The notes: generated by a model from the sequence alone, not told the origin. Shown: positions 40,954 to 50,540, numbered from the stretch's first letter. The stretch is DNA of 64,000 nucleotides from Hyphomicrobiales bacterium (GCA_013911885.1 JACESI010000010.1:25760-89759), one strand, 5' to 3'. Numbers and translations are program-made.

Positions 40954-41592
40954 ATGTCCAGGCCAACCAAACATCATCCCGAACGCGGCGACGCCCGAAC
41001 CCGGCTTCTCGAAGCCGCGCGCGACGTGATCCGCGCGCAGGGTTTTGCCGCGACGAGCATCGACGATCTTTGCCGGGCGGCGGGCGTCACCAAGGGCGCG
41101 TTCTTCCATCATTTCGAGAGCAAGGAGGCGCTCGGCGTCACCGCGGCGCGGTTCTGGGCGGAGACCACGGCGGCCTTCTTCGCCGGCGCGCCCTATCACG
41201 ACCATGACGATCCGCTGGAGCGCGTGCTCGCCTATGTCGATTTCCGCAAGGCGATCATCGAGGGCGACCCCGCCGAATTCACCTGCCTCGTCGGCACAAT
41301 GACGCAGGAAGCCTACGGATCGTCGCCCGCCATCCGCGAAGCCTGCGCCGCCAGTATTTTTGGCCACGCCGCCACGCTGGAACCGGACATTCGCGCGGCG
41401 ATGCGGGCGCGGAGGATCAAGGCGGACTGGAGCGCCGCAAGCCTCGCGGCACACACCCAGGCCGTGCTGCAGGGTGCCTTCATCCTCGCCAAGGCGACCG
41501 GCGACCGCGAGATCGCGCGCGACAGCGTCGATCATTTGCGTCGGTACGTCGGGTTTCTGTTCAGCAACACCAGCCAAGGGAAAACGCCATGA
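40954..41592 (+). CDS. TetR/AcrR-family transcriptional regulator
   Basis: 212 residues from ATG 40954; the longer open frame starts inside the operator. Residues ~15-60 are the HTH: TRLLEAARDVIRAQGFAATSIDDLCRAAGVTKGAFFHHFESKEALG. The C-terminal helices form a ligand-binding domain with a Cys (residue ~125) possibly redox- or electrophile-sensitive. The stop overlaps the start of the following VOC gene (ATGA), so it is the first gene of a cassette that it presumably represses. Confidence 0.9.
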   Translation: MSRPTKHHPERGDARTRLLEAARDVIRAQGFAATSIDDLCRAAGVTKGAFFHHFESKEALGVTAARFWAETTAAFFAGAPYHDHDDPLERVLAYVDFRKAIIEGDPAEFTCLVGTMTQEAYGSSPAIREACAASIFGHAATLEPDIRAAMRARRIKADWSAASLAAHTQAVLQGAFILAKATGDREIARDSVDHLRRYVGFLFSNTSQGKTP

Positions 41593-42053
41593 CCCAACGC
41601 CCCAACGCCCGCACGTGCATCTTCCTGAAGGAAAAGGCCGAGGAAGCCGTCCGCTTTTACGCTGCGACCATCCCAGACACTCATGTCGACCACGTCCAGC
41701 CGATAGGCCCGGACATGAGCATGGTCCTGTTCCGCATCATGGGCACGCCGTTCATGGCGATGGATGGCAATGCCGGTTTCGAGCCGCGCTATGATCACTC
41801 CATCGCCATTGCGACACTCGATCAGGCCGAGACCGATCGTCTGTGGGCCGCGCTTTCGGAGGGCGGCAGCGAGGGACGCTGCGGCTGGTTGTCAGACCGC
41901 TATGGCGTGTATTGGCAGATCACACCGACCGCGCTCACCCATATGCTGAGCGACCCGGACCGCGACGCCGCCGGCCGCGCGCAGGCGGCCATGATGACCA
42001 TGAAGAAGATCGACATCGCCGCCATGGAAGCGGCGTTTCACGGGCGCGGGTGA
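41589..42053 (+). CDS. VOC superfamily protein (PhnB-like)
   Basis: 154 residues with the PhnB/3-demethylubiquinone methyltransferase-like VOC fold: ARTCIFLKEKAEEAVRFYAATIPD, then FMAMDGNAGFEPRYDHSIAIATLD and CGWLSDRYGVYWQITP. The C-terminal MKKIDIAAMEAAF is the family's usual ending. It is translationally coupled to tetR. A related protein lies three genes on. The reaction is not established for this family. Confidence 0.88.
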   Translation: MTQRPNARTCIFLKEKAEEAVRFYAATIPDTHVDHVQPIGPDMSMVLFRIMGTPFMAMDGNAGFEPRYDHSIAIATLDQAETDRLWAALSEGGSEGRCGWLSDRYGVYWQITPTALTHMLSDPDRDAAGRAQAAMMTMKKIDIAAMEAAFHGRG

Positions 42054-42093
42054 GGGATGCCCTCGTAAGCTTTAGCAAATCAAGGAGAGCCCC

Positions 42094-42504
42094 ATGCAAA
42101 TCACCGTTGAAACCAACGTCGCAGCGCCCCTCGCCGAAGTCTGGCGCGCCTACACGACGCCCACCGACATCATGGCGTGGAACGCCGCGTCCGATGACTG
42201 GCACACGACAGCCGCCAGCGTCGACCTGCGCGAGGGCGGGGCGTTCTCCTCCCGCATGGAGGCCAAGGATGGCAGCTTCGGCTTCGATTTCGCCGGGACC
42301 TATACGAAGATTGTGCCGCACGAATTGATTGAATACGCGCTCGGCGACCGCATCGCACGCGTCGAGTTCGACGGAAGCGACGGCGCAGTGACCGTGCGCG
42401 TCACCTTCGACGCCGAAGACACCCATCCCGTCGAGCAGCAGCGCGGCGGCTGGCAGGCGATCCTCGATCGCTTCAAGAGCCATGTGGAAGCAGGAGCAGC
42501 GTGA
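42094..42504 (+). CDS. SRPBCC (AHSA1-like) domain protein
   Basis: 136 residues of the START/Bet v1-like fold: [54 protein letters not shown] and a C-terminal [19 protein letters not shown]. Such proteins bind hydrophobic ligands in a cavity. AAGGAG lies seven bases upstream. It is the third gene of the TetR-controlled cassette, two bases before the next VOC gene. Confidence 0.9.
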   Translation: MQITVETNVAAPLAEVWRAYTTPTDIMAWNAASDDWHTTAASVDLREGGAFSSRMEAKDGSFGFDFAGTYTKIVPHELIEYALGDRIARVEFDGSDGAVTVRVTFDAEDTHPVEQQRGGWQAILDRFKSHVEAGAA

Positions 42505-42505
42505 C

Positions 42506-42984
42506 ATGACCGAACTCATCCCCTGCCTGTGGTTTGACCACGGAGAGGCCAGCAAGGCGGCCGCCTTCTATGCGGCAACCTTCCCTGATAGCGAGGTGAC
42601 CCGCATCAACACCGCGCCGGGCGACTTTCCGGGTGGAACGGAAGGCTTGGAACTGACGGTGGAATTCACTGTTATCGGGCGCAAATTCGTCGGCCTCAAT
42701 GGCGGGCCCAACTTCACGCCCAATCAGGCGGTGAGCTTCATGGTGGTAACCGAGAGTCAGGAAGAAACCGACCGCTACTGGAATGCCATCATCGGCAATG
42801 GCGGCAAGGAAAACGCCTGTGGCTGGTGCAGCGACCGCTGGGGCCATTTCTGGCAGATCACGCCGCGCCTGTTGCTGGAGTTGACGAAAGCGCCGACAAG
42901 GCCAAAGCGAAGCGGGCCTTTGACGCCATGATGACGATGCGTAAAATCGATATCGCCGCGTTGGAGGCGGCGATGAAACCCTGA
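42506..42984 (+). pseudogene. VOC superfamily protein with a 1-bp frameshift near its 3' end
   Basis: From ATG 42506 the protein reads [27 protein letters not shown] through [24 protein letters not shown], then shifts. One base is missing near 42889-42893: in the other frame translation continues as [29 protein letters not shown] and stops at 42982-42984, matching the ending of the paralogue at 41589. As read, the frame ends at 42931 with an unrelated nine-residue tail. It may be inactive or a sequencing error. Confidence 0.8.
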
Positions 42985-42998
42985 GGGAGAAACACGAA

Positions 42999-43349
42999 AT
43001 GTATTTAGACGGATTTCTAGCCGCCGTGCCAACAGCCAACAAGGAAGCTTACCGCGAACACGCGCAGAAGGCCGCAATTGTGTTCAAGGACCATGGCGCC
43101 CTGAGTCTCGTCGAATGCTGGGGCGACGATGTGCCGGAGGGCAAAGTCAACTCTCTGCATACGGCGGTTTTGCGCAAGGAGGATGAGACAGTGGTCTTTT
43201 CATGGGTCACCTGGCCCGACAAAGCGACGCGGGACACTGGCTGGCAGAAGATCATGGCCGACCCGCGCATGGCACCTGACGTCAATCCGATGCCCTTTGA
43301 CGGTAGCCGGGTGATCTACGGTGGCTTTGAGATGATCGTCGGGCCGTAA
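42999..43349 (+). CDS. DUF1428 family protein
   Basis: 116 residues: MYLDGFLAAVPTANKEAYREHA, ALSLVECWGDDVPEGKV, VFSWVTWPDKATRDTGW and a final MPFDGSRVIYGGFEMIV, all typical of the DUF1428/YbaA family with a ferredoxin-like (dimeric alpha-beta barrel) fold. GGGAGA lies ten bases upstream. It is the last gene of the TetR cassette. No catalytic residues are known for the family. Confidence 0.9.
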   Translation: MYLDGFLAAVPTANKEAYREHAQKAAIVFKDHGALSLVECWGDDVPEGKVNSLHTAVLRKEDETVVFSWVTWPDKATRDTGWQKIMADPRMAPDVNPMPFDGSRVIYGGFEMIVGP

Positions 43350-43514
43350 GTGGCGGGTAAATCAGTACGGCATGATCACCGTATCGAAGATTGTTTTCTG
43401 AAAGGCCGCGGGCACTGTTTCCCACTGGGCGCCCGCTTGGCGAACCACATGCACCTCGAAGGCATATCTGAGAAGATCTGGAATTTATGCTTGAGGTATC
43501 AGTCTGATTGAAAA

Positions 43515-43534
43515 CGGGCGCCCAGAGCCGCCCG
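43515..43534 (-). terminator. Putative terminator after znuA
   Basis: CGGGCG (43515-43520) pairs with CGCCCG (43529-43534) across an 8-base loop, and on the minus strand the stem is followed by TTTTC. It lies 23 bases past the znuA stop, as expected for an intrinsic terminator of that gene. Confidence 0.55.
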
Positions 43535-43556
43535 CAAGAATGAGGGCCAGGTCGGA

Positions 43557-44585
43557 TCAGCTGGCTTCTGAAAGGCAGGTCTTGATTGATGCCGACATGT
43601 TGCGAATGAGTTCGAAATAAAGGTCGGGCCCGGTTTCAAGTTTCGCGCCCAGCGGGTCGATAACGCCGAACTTGGCCCGTGTGCCTTCGGTTACTGTGGC
43701 GACAAGCTTCGGTTCGAATTGCGGTTCGGAGAAGACACAGGCCGCACCCAGTTCCTGCATGCGCGCGCGGATTTCAGCAATACGCTCGGCGCCCGGTATG
43801 ACTTCCGGTGAAACCGTGATCGAGCCCGATGCGGTCACGCCGAAACGGTTCTCGAAATACTGGTAGGCATCGTGGAACACGATGAACGGCTTGTCCTTGA
43901 CAGGCTCAAGCTCGGCAGCAACCTCGGCGATCAGGGTGTCGAACTTTGCCGTGACGGCTTTGGCATTGCCCTCATATTTCCCGGCATTGAGCGGATCGGC
44001 GGCAATCAGCGCTTCTTTAATTTCATGGACCATGGCCTTGGCATTGGCGGGGTCGAGCCAGATATGGGGGTCAAACGCGCCGTGGTCGTGATCCTCATGG
44101 TCAGCCGCGGCTGTCTTTTCATGATCATGGCCTTCGTGTCTGGCCTCTTCTTTCTTCTCATGGTCATGGTCGTCATGACCTGATTCCGAATTTTCGTCAT
44201 GACTATCATGATCGTGTTTTTCAAAAGCGCCGTCTTTGCGGAATTTCAGCTTGATCAGATCATGGGCATCCATCAACGCAACGGTTTTTGCGCTGGCGCC
44301 TATTGTCTCCAAGGGTTTTTCCAGAAAAGTTTCAAGTTCATGCCCGATCCAAAAGACAAGATCCGCCTCCTCCAGCATCTGCGCCTTGGATGGTCTGAGT
44401 GCGTAATTGTGTGGCGATTCTGCGCTTTCGATGATAAGGCCCGGCTCGCCCACGCCGTCCATAATTGCGGCCACCAGCGAATGAACCGGCTTGATGGATG
44501 CCACGACATTCAACTCTGCACTGGCTGCAACAGCGGTGAACGCAAGCAATGTTTTCGTCAGCAACAGGAATTTCATAATGTGCAT
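43557..44585 (-). CDS. znuA: Zinc ABC transporter, periplasmic binding protein
   Basis: 342 residues with an N-terminal signal peptide (about 1-24, ending ASA). GGAG lies six bases before the first ATG. The family cluster A-I metal sites are visible: IKPVHSLVAAIM, SPHNYALRPS, and DPHIWLDP after a His/Asp/Glu-rich loop (about residues 123-175) that marks zinc- rather than manganese-specific binders. The two late cysteines (CVFSEP, KTCLSEAS) could form a disulphide. It delivers zinc to the ZnuBC complex encoded divergently. Confidence 0.95.
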   Translation of the reverse strand: MHIMKFLLLTKTLLAFTAVAASAELNVVASIKPVHSLVAAIMDGVGEPGLIIESAESPHNYALRPSKAQMLEEADLVFWIGHELETFLEKPLETIGASAKTVALMDAHDLIKLKFRKDGAFEKHDHDSHDENSESGHDDHDHEKKEEARHEGHDHEKTAAADHEDHDHGAFDPHIWLDPANAKAMVHEIKEALIAADPLNAGKYEGNAKAVTAKFDTLIAEVAAELEPVKDKPFIVFHDAYQYFENRFGVTASGSITVSPEVIPGAERIAEIRARMQELGAACVFSEPQFEPKLVATVTEGTRAKFGVIDPLGAKLETGPDLYFELIRNMSASIKTCLSEAS

Positions 44586-44612
44586 GTCAGGCTCCGTAAT
44601 GGTCGATTTGTC

Positions 44613-44629
44613 ATGTTATTTCGTTACAT
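44613..44629. promoter_or_regulatory. Candidate Zur operator between znuA and znuC
   Basis: ATGTTATTTCGTTACAT is an AT-rich imperfect dyad (five of eight positions symmetric) in the 121-base gap between divergent znuA and znuC, and a second GTTA/TAAC pair follows at 44624-44648. Zur sites of alphaproteobacteria have this general form. The assignment is tentative. Confidence 0.45.
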
Positions 44630-44706
44630 AATTGCGTGATGGTATAACGTGTGCGATAAGCCTGTGCAAGACCGTCATCGAAGAATCGTATTGGCCCCAG
44701 CAAACC

Positions 44707-45531
44707 ATGCTCAAGAAACCGGAACCCCTCGTCAGGCTCGATAGTGCCGGTATTCACCGCGCGCGGCGCTGGTTGGTCCGTGGTGTTTCAATGTCGGTGG
44801 AAGAACGTGAAATCGTCACATTAATCGGTCCGAACGGGTCAGGAAAATCGACGACCGCGAAGATGGCGCTCGGAATTCTCAAACCGGATGAAGGCAGTGC
44901 CATCCGCAGGACAGGATTGCGCGTTGCCTATGTTCCCCAGAAACTCACCGTCGACTGGACATTGCCCCTCACCGTCAGCCGTTTCATGCGCCTGACGGCT
45001 CATGTCAGCGAGGATGAAGCAAGGTCGGCAATGTCTTCTACAGGCATATTTCATCTTGCCAGGGCCGAGATGCGCACCCTATCCGGCGGTGAGTTCCAGC
45101 GGGTCTTGCTCGCCCGCGCCATCGCGCGAAATCCCGACCTGCTGGTCCTTGATGAACCGGTCCAAGGTGTCGATTTTGGTGGCGAGATCGCACTTTATGA
45201 TCTGATAAAGCGAATCCGCGACGAGATGCATTGCGCCATCCTCCTCATTTCGCACGATCTGCACGTCGTCATGGCCGCGACTGATCGTGTGATCTGCCTG
45301 AACGGGCATATCTGCTGTTCCGGCACGCCGACAGCCGTTGCTTCCAGCGCAGAATACAAGGCGTTGTTTGGCGCTCGAGCTGCCTCGACACTTGCAGTCT
45401 ACGAACATCATCATGATCATACCCATCTGCCCGATGGTCGGGTAGAGCATGCCGGTGGCAAGATCACCGACCATTGCCACCCCGACGATGGCAATCACCT
45501 TGACCATGCAGAGGGTGAGCGCGATGCTTGA
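44707..45531 (+). CDS. znuC: Zinc ABC transporter, ATP-binding protein
   Basis: 274 residues from ATG 44707; an upstream in-frame TTG lies over the operator. Walker A is IGPNGSGKSTT, the ABC signature LSGGEFQRVLLARAI, Walker B LLVLDEPVQGVD and the H-loop LISHDLH. The C-terminus has an extra His-rich stretch (EHHHDHTHLP, then HCHPDDGNH), as seen in ZnuC proteins, possibly for zinc handling. Its last bases overlap the znuB start. Confidence 0.94.
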   Translation: MLKKPEPLVRLDSAGIHRARRWLVRGVSMSVEEREIVTLIGPNGSGKSTTAKMALGILKPDEGSAIRRTGLRVAYVPQKLTVDWTLPLTVSRFMRLTAHVSEDEARSAMSSTGIFHLARAEMRTLSGGEFQRVLLARAIARNPDLLVLDEPVQGVDFGGEIALYDLIKRIRDEMHCAILLISHDLHVVMAATDRVICLNGHICCSGTPTAVASSAEYKALFGARAASTLAVYEHHHDHTHLPDGRVEHAGGKITDHCHPDDGNHLDHAEGERDA

Positions 45532-46399
45532 TGATTTTTTCACCCGCGCGGTCCTTGCTGGCATCGGAGTGGCCCTGGTGGCAGGACCGCTCGGCTGCTT
45601 CATCGTCTGGCGCAGACTTGCTTATTTCGGTGACACCTTGTCGCACGCCGCGCTTCTTGGCGTGGCGCTTGCTCTCCTGTTCGAGGTCAACATCACACTT
45701 GCCGTCTTCGGTGTGTCGGCTTGCGTCTCGATCGCACTTCTCCTTCTTCAAAAACGCGCGACGCTGTCATCGGATGCGCTGCTCGGTCTTCTCGCCCATT
45801 CCGCCCTAGCAGTCGGCCTTGTCGTGCTTGCCTTCATGACCTGGATCCGCATGGACCTCATGGGCTTCCTGTTCGGTGACATCCTCGCTGTTTCGAAGCT
45901 CGACATCGCCGTCATCTGGCTGGGCGGGGTCGTGGTTCTTGCCTTGCTCGCGGCCATCTGGCGCCCGCTTTTTGCCGCAACCGTCAACTGGGAACTCGCC
46001 GAAGCCGAGGGCATGAACCCCGAACGGGCCAACATCATCTTCATGCTGCTGATGGCCGCCGTCATCGCCATTTCCATGAAGATCGTCGGCGTCCTGTTGA
46101 TCACCGCAATGCTGATCATTCCGGCCGCTGCGGCGCGCCGGTTTGCGGCAGGCCCGGAGCAGATGGCCATCCTTGCGGTCGGCATTGGCGCCGTCGCTGT
46201 TGTTGGCGGCCTGTTCGGTTCGCTCGAATGGGATACGCCAGCGGGGCCGAGCATCGTGGTGGCAGCGCTTTGCCTGTTTATCCTTTCCCTTTTCCCGGCA
46301 ATTTCGGTTTTCTCATTCGGGCGGAACGGACGGGAAAAACCAGACAGCGTGCCCAAAACCGACACGGTTGAGGTGAGCGATAAGAGGAGCGGAGCCTGA
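45524..46399 (+). CDS. znuB: Zinc ABC transporter, permease
   Basis: 291 residues from ATG 45524, overlapping the znuC stop by 8 bases with GAGGG upstream. It has about eight hydrophobic segments and the family blocks GPLGCFIVWRRLAYFGDTLSHAALLGVAL and VGVLLITAMLIIPAAAARRFA. It forms the inner-membrane channel of the zinc importer with ZnuC. The stop is two bases before zur. Confidence 0.94.
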   Translation: MLDDFFTRAVLAGIGVALVAGPLGCFIVWRRLAYFGDTLSHAALLGVALALLFEVNITLAVFGVSACVSIALLLLQKRATLSSDALLGLLAHSALAVGLVVLAFMTWIRMDLMGFLFGDILAVSKLDIAVIWLGGVVVLALLAAIWRPLFAATVNWELAEAEGMNPERANIIFMLLMAAVIAISMKIVGVLLITAMLIIPAAAARRFAAGPEQMAILAVGIGAVAVVGGLFGSLEWDTPAGPSIVVAALCLFILSLFPAISVFSFGRNGREKPDSVPKTDTVEVSDKRSGA

Positions 46400-46401
46400 T
46401 C

Positions 46402-46821
46402 ATGAACCAGCACATTCAAACAAATGCAGACCTGACCAAGAACCAGGCACTGGTGATGGGTACGCTAACACGATCGGAGGGCCCGCTCAGCGCCTACACG
46501 ATCCTTGATCAACTGCGCGACGAAGGCTTTCGCGCGCCCCTCCAGGTCTATCGCGCGCTGGAAAAGCTGGTCGAATTCGGTCTCGTCCACCGACTTGAAA
46601 GCCTGAATGCCTTCGTTGCCTGCCGGCACCCCGGATGTGACGGCCATGAGACCATCGCATTCATGATCTGCGAAGGCTGCGGGCAGGTGAACGAGATATC
46701 CGACAGTTCTCTCGCAAAACGTCTGAAACATCTTGCCGTCGAAGCAAGCTTTGCCCTGACAAAATCAACCGTCGAACTGCGCGGCACTTGCGGCCTCTGC
46801 CAGCCAGAACCGCGCGGGTGA
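46402..46821 (+). CDS. zur: Zinc uptake regulator of the Fur family
   Basis: 139 residues. The winged helix (SAYTILDQLRDEGFRAPLQVYRALEKLVEFGLVHR) is followed by the zinc-binding region with CRHPGCDGHE, the CEGCGQ motif and a final CGLC, giving two CxxC-type structural pairs as in Zur. With zinc bound it represses znu genes; the operator candidate lies between znuA and znuC. It is the third gene of znuCB-zur and is convergent with sitD (6-base gap). Confidence 0.94.
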   Translation: MNQHIQTNADLTKNQALVMGTLTRSEGPLSAYTILDQLRDEGFRAPLQVYRALEKLVEFGLVHRLESLNAFVACRHPGCDGHETIAFMICEGCGQVNEISDSSLAKRLKHLAVEASFALTKSTVELRGTCGLCQPEPRG

Positions 46822-46827
46822 AAATCA

Positions 46828-47685
46828 TCAGCTATCGCGCCGACGGTCCTGCGAAATGCGTCGGTTCCTCATCTGGGTTCGGAAAAAGGCTGCGATGAAG
46901 AGCGCTGTCAGGATCATGACGATCGTCGGCGCAGGCGCGCTGTCGAGGAAGAAGCTGACATAGGTGCCAAGCAGCATGGATAAGGCGCAGATCAGGACAG
47001 AGACCCAGAGCATTGTTTGAAATTGTCGCACGAGCAGGAAGGCGATGGCGCCGGGCGAAATCAGAAGGGCTATGGCCAGGATCAGACCGGCGGCATTGAG
47101 CGTTGCAACGATGGTCAGCGAAATCAGCGCCAGAAGCCCATAGTGGAGGGCGCTGACCCAAAGCCCGGACGCGCGCGCCTGCGCCGGGTCGAAACTGTGA
47201 AGCAGCCAGTCCTTCCACTTCAGCCCAAGCGTCAGCGCGACGCCTGCTGAAATCAGGCCTGCTTGCCACAGGTCGCTTTTTTCAACGCCAAGCATATTGC
47301 CGAACAGGATATGATCGAGATGGACGTTGGTCTCGATCGAGACATAAAGCACAATGCCCAGGCCAAACATGCCGGAAAAGACGATACCCATCACCGTGTC
47401 CTGTTTCACCCGGCTGTTATCCGCGAGATACCCGGTAAGGACCGCTGTGAACATGCCGGCGGCAAAGGCCCCGAGGATCAAGGGCACGCCGATTATATAG
47501 GCCAGAACGATCCCCGGCAGGACGGCATGGCTGATCGCGTCGCCCATCAGGGCCCAACCCTTGAGGACAAGAAAGCAGGACAGAAGTGCCGTCGGCACCG
47601 ACACGATCAAGGCGATCAGAAAGGCATTCTGCATGAAAGCAAAGCGGAACGGCAGCAGGGTATCGGCGAGCTCGAACTCCATCAC
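46828..47685 (-). CDS. sitD: Manganese/iron ABC transporter, second permease
   Basis: 285 residues with about eight hydrophobic segments and the ABC-3 family blocks KGWALMGDAISHAVLPGIVLAYI and NAAGLILAIALLISPGAIAFLL. Its start overlaps the sitC stop (ATGA). Two different permeases in one operon are characteristic of SitABCD/YfeABCD rather than ZnuABC systems. It completes the sitABCD operon and is convergent with zur. Confidence 0.93.
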   Translation of the reverse strand: MMEFELADTLLPFRFAFMQNAFLIALIVSVPTALLSCFLVLKGWALMGDAISHAVLPGIVLAYIIGVPLILGAFAAGMFTAVLTGYLADNSRVKQDTVMGIVFSGMFGLGIVLYVSIETNVHLDHILFGNMLGVEKSDLWQAGLISAGVALTLGLKWKDWLLHSFDPAQARASGLWVSALHYGLLALISLTIVATLNAAGLILAIALLISPGAIAFLLVRQFQTMLWVSVLICALSMLLGTYVSFFLDSAPAPTIVMILTALFIAAFFRTQMRNRRISQDRRRDS

Positions 47686-48554
47686 ATTGCCTCTGCCTTT
47701 GGGCCGCGGCGCAGCGCTTCGCCCGCCCTGCGCCGCGCCGCCAATAGCCCGTGCTTCGGGGCAAACACAAAGGCGACTAGAAATATCAGGGTTTGCAACA
47801 CAACGATTATCCCGCCTGTCGCGCCATCGAGAAAATAGCTTGCATAAGCGCCGAAGAAACTGGTCAGGACACCAATAGCGACCGATGTCAGGATCAGGCG
47901 TGGAAATCGGTCGCAGAGCAGGTAAGCGGTCGCGCCGGGTGTCACGACCATTGCGATGACCAAAAACGCGCCGACTGTCTGCATCGCCGCCACGACGGAG
48001 GCCGACAGCAAGACAAAGAACATCGCCTTCAGCAGGCGAGGGTGCAGACCGATGGTGCGGGCGTGGTTCTCGTCAAAGAAGGTGACCATCAGATCCTTCC
48101 ATCTGGCGATCAGCACCGCGAGCGAGACAAAGCCGATGATGGCCAGTTGCAGCGTATCCTGGGGCGTAATGGCGAGGATATTGCCCATCGTGATTGTCAT
48201 CACATCGATCGAGACCGGGCTCACCGACACGATGAACAGGCCGAGCCCGAAAAACGATGTGAAAATCAGGCCTATAATCACATCGACCTTGAGCCCGGAG
48301 CGTTCCGACAGAAAAAGCATCGCAGCCGCCGCCAATCCGCCGGCGACAAAAGCGCCGAGTGCGAAGGGAAGTCCGAGCATATAGGCCCCGGCCACACCCG
48401 GCACCACAGAATGCGAGAGGGCGTCACCGATCAGCGACCAGCCCTTGAGCATCAGGTAGGAAGACAGAAATGCGCAGACGCCGCCGACCAGCGCAGATAC
48501 CCACATCGCGTTCACCATGTAGCCGTAGTTGAACGGTTCCAGCAACACGCTCAT
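47682..48554 (-). CDS. sitC: Manganese/iron ABC transporter, permease
   Basis: 290 residues, about eight hydrophobic segments, with the paired blocks [25 protein letters not shown] and [22 protein letters not shown]. It is a paralogue of SitD and forms the heteromeric channel with it. Start and stop overlap sitB and sitD by 4 bases each (ATGA), which indicates translational coupling. Confidence 0.94.
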   Translation of the reverse strand: MSVLLEPFNYGYMVNAMWVSALVGGVCAFLSSYLMLKGWSLIGDALSHSVVPGVAGAYMLGLPFALGAFVAGGLAAAAMLFLSERSGLKVDVIIGLIFTSFFGLGLFIVSVSPVSIDVMTITMGNILAITPQDTLQLAIIGFVSLAVLIARWKDLMVTFFDENHARTIGLHPRLLKAMFFVLLSASVVAAMQTVGAFLVIAMVVTPGATAYLLCDRFPRLILTSVAIGVLTSFFGAYASYFLDGATGGIIVVLQTLIFLVAFVFAPKHGLLAARRRAGEALRRGPKAEAM

Positions 48555-49438
48555 TGCTGCGTCTCCACGGTTTGCGTCTTGTCGCCATACTGGACGAACG
48601 GGCGTTCATCATCTGTCAGGATGGTGACCGTGCGGGCATCCGGGTCGTCATGGAGAGAGTCACCGCCGAGCGTGAAGTGGCGCAGGACGCCACCAAATGC
48701 CTTTTCCAGATTGGTGCGCGTGAATGTCGCATCGGTGGGCCCGTAAGCAAGGACAGTACCCTTGACCAATACCGTCCTGTCGCAGAATTCGGGTACTGAA
48801 CCGAGATTATGCGTTGAGACCAGCATGACGCGACCTTCGTCGCGGAGTTCCCGCAGAAGGCCGACAATCTGCTCTTCGGTCTTGACGTCGACGCCTGTAA
48901 ATGGCTCGTCGAGCAGAATGACCTTGCCGTCCTGGGCAAGGCTGCGCGCCAGAAACACCCGCTTGCGCTGCCCGCCCGATAATTCCCCGATCTGACGTTT
49001 GCGGAGGTCGGACATATTCACGCGGGCCAGAGCCTGATCGACCGCCGCATGGTCGGCCGCAGAGGGACGGCGAAAAAAGCCCATACGGCCATAGCGCCCC
49101 ATCATGACGACATCCTCGACCAGCACCGGAAACGTCCAGTCGACCTCTTCGGATTGCGGCACATAGGCGACGAGATTTTGGCGCAAAGCCTCCCGAACAG
49201 ACATCCCAAGGACACGGATATCACCCCTTGCAGCGGTCACAAATCCCATGATCGCCTTGAACAACGTCGATTTGCCCGCACCGTTGATGCCGACCAGTGC
49301 GGTGACCGTTCCGCGCGGGATTTCGAAACTTGCATCCCAGAGCGCCGTGTGTCCGTTTCGATAGGTCACAGTGACGTCACGAACATACAGGCCGTCATTA
49401 ATGCCCACATGGATCGTGGGTTCAGTGCCGTTGGGCAT
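48551..49438 (-). CDS. sitB: Manganese/iron ABC transporter, ATP-binding protein
   Basis: 295 residues. Walker A is [15 protein letters not shown], the Q-loop region [16 protein letters not shown], the signature [16 protein letters not shown], Walker [13 protein letters not shown] and the H-loop VSTHNL. The VPQSEEVDW block is typical of Mn/Zn importer ATPases. It energises SitCD. The C-terminal ~40 residues are variable. Confidence 0.94.
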   Translation of the reverse strand: MPNGTEPTIHVGINDGLYVRDVTVTYRNGHTALWDASFEIPRGTVTALVGINGAGKSTLFKAIMGFVTAARGDIRVLGMSVREALRQNLVAYVPQSEEVDWTFPVLVEDVVMMGRYGRMGFFRRPSAADHAAVDQALARVNMSDLRKRQIGELSGGQRKRVFLARSLAQDGKVILLDEPFTGVDVKTEEQIVGLLRELRDEGRVMLVSTHNLGSVPEFCDRTVLVKGTVLAYGPTDATFTRTNLEKAFGGVLRHFTLGGDSLHDDPDARTVTILTDDERPFVQYGDKTQTVETQQ

Positions 49439-49533
49439 CCATCATGTCCTTCAAATGTTGCTTGCCATCCCAAACGCGATATCAGCCCCACGATTTCATC
49501 CGGGGGCAGGATTGACGTTCTAAGATGTAGCAT

Positions 49534-50445
49534 TCAGTTCAGTGCAGCGGTCAGGCCGTCGGCGACGGTGGTCGAGGTCACCCGCAGAAGATCGAGATAG
49601 GTCGGCACCGGGCCATCCGGCTTGCTCAGGCTGTCGACATAAAGCACACCGCCATAGGCGACGCCGGTTTCGCGGGCAACCTGCTCGGCAGGCGCTGTGT
49701 TGACCGTGCTTTCGCAAAACACGACCGGAATGCCGTTGGCTCTGACGCCGTCGATTACAGACCGGACCTGCTGCGGCGTCCCGATCTGGTCCGCGTTCAT
49801 CGGCCAGAGATAAAGCTCTTTCATGCCGAAATCGCGCGCAAGATAACTGAACGCGCCCTCGCAGGTGACGAGCCAGCGGCGGTCTTCTGGAATCGCCGCA
49901 ATCGTTGCCCGCAATGGCTCAAGTGTGGCCCGCAGCCTGTCCTTATATGCGATGGCATTCGCAACATAGATGGCGGCGTTCTCAGGGTCATGCGCCGCGA
50001 AGGCTTCGACAATATTGTCGATATAGATCAGCGCATTCTCGAGCCCCATCCAGGCATGCGGATTGGGCTTGCCTTTGTAGGATCCCGACGCGATCGAAAT
50101 TGGATCGATGCCGTCAGTCAGTGTGGCCGATGGTATCTCACCCAGATTGGACAGGAACTGTTCGAACCACAATTCCAAGTTCATGCCGTTCCACAAGATG
50201 AGGTCAGCGCCCGAGGCGCGCACAATGTCTTGCGGCGTCGGTTCATAACCATGGATCTCGGCCCCTGGCTTGGTGATCGACACCACTTCGGCTGCGTCGC
50301 CGGCGACGTTGGATGCCATATCCGCCAGCACTGTGAATGTGGTGACGACTTTCATTTTTTCGTCAGCGAGCACCGCTGTAGTGGCAGCAATTGCTGTTGT
50401 GCCTGACAACATTATTCCCAGCACAAATTTCCTTACGACGGTCAC
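49534..50445 (-). CDS. sitA: Manganese/iron ABC transporter, periplasmic binding protein
   Basis: About 303 residues from GTG 50445, which has GGAG eight bases upstream (GTG 50451 is an alternative). A signal peptide covers about the first 27 residues (ending VLADE). Metal ligands are in GAEIHGYEPTPQD (His), KPNPHAWMG (His), VTCEGAFSYLARDFG (Glu) and YVDSLSKPDGP (Asp), the His-His-Glu-Asp set of Mn-binding proteins. No His-rich loop is present, unlike ZnuA. It is divergent from mur across 131 bases. Confidence 0.93.
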   Translation of the reverse strand: MTVVRKFVLGIMLSGTTAIAATTAVLADEKMKVVTTFTVLADMASNVAGDAAEVVSITKPGAEIHGYEPTPQDIVRASGADLILWNGMNLELWFEQFLSNLGEIPSATLTDGIDPISIASGSYKGKPNPHAWMGLENALIYIDNIVEAFAAHDPENAAIYVANAIAYKDRLRATLEPLRATIAAIPEDRRWLVTCEGAFSYLARDFGMKELYLWPMNADQIGTPQQVRSVIDGVRANGIPVVFCESTVNTAPAEQVARETGVAYGGVLYVDSLSKPDGPVPTYLDLLRVTSTTVADGLTAALN

Positions 50446-50492
50446 AAACACGTCTCCGATGCGGATGGGTAAAATCTGTCCATTACTAATAG

Positions 50493-50540
50493 TGCGAAGC
50501 ATTCTCAAAATCAATGCCTATGCGAACAATTCTCAAAAGA
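50493..50540. promoter_or_regulatory. Paired 20-bp repeats between sitA and mur
   Basis: The sequence TGCGAAGCATTCTCAAAATC (50493-50512) recurs as TGCGAACAATTCTCAAAAGA (50521-50540) with 16 of 20 matches and a 28-base period. Each copy contains GAA-NNN-TTC, the core geometry of Fur-superfamily (Irr/Mur) sites. The repeats sit between the divergent sitA and mur starts and probably are the Mur operator. Confidence 0.65.
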
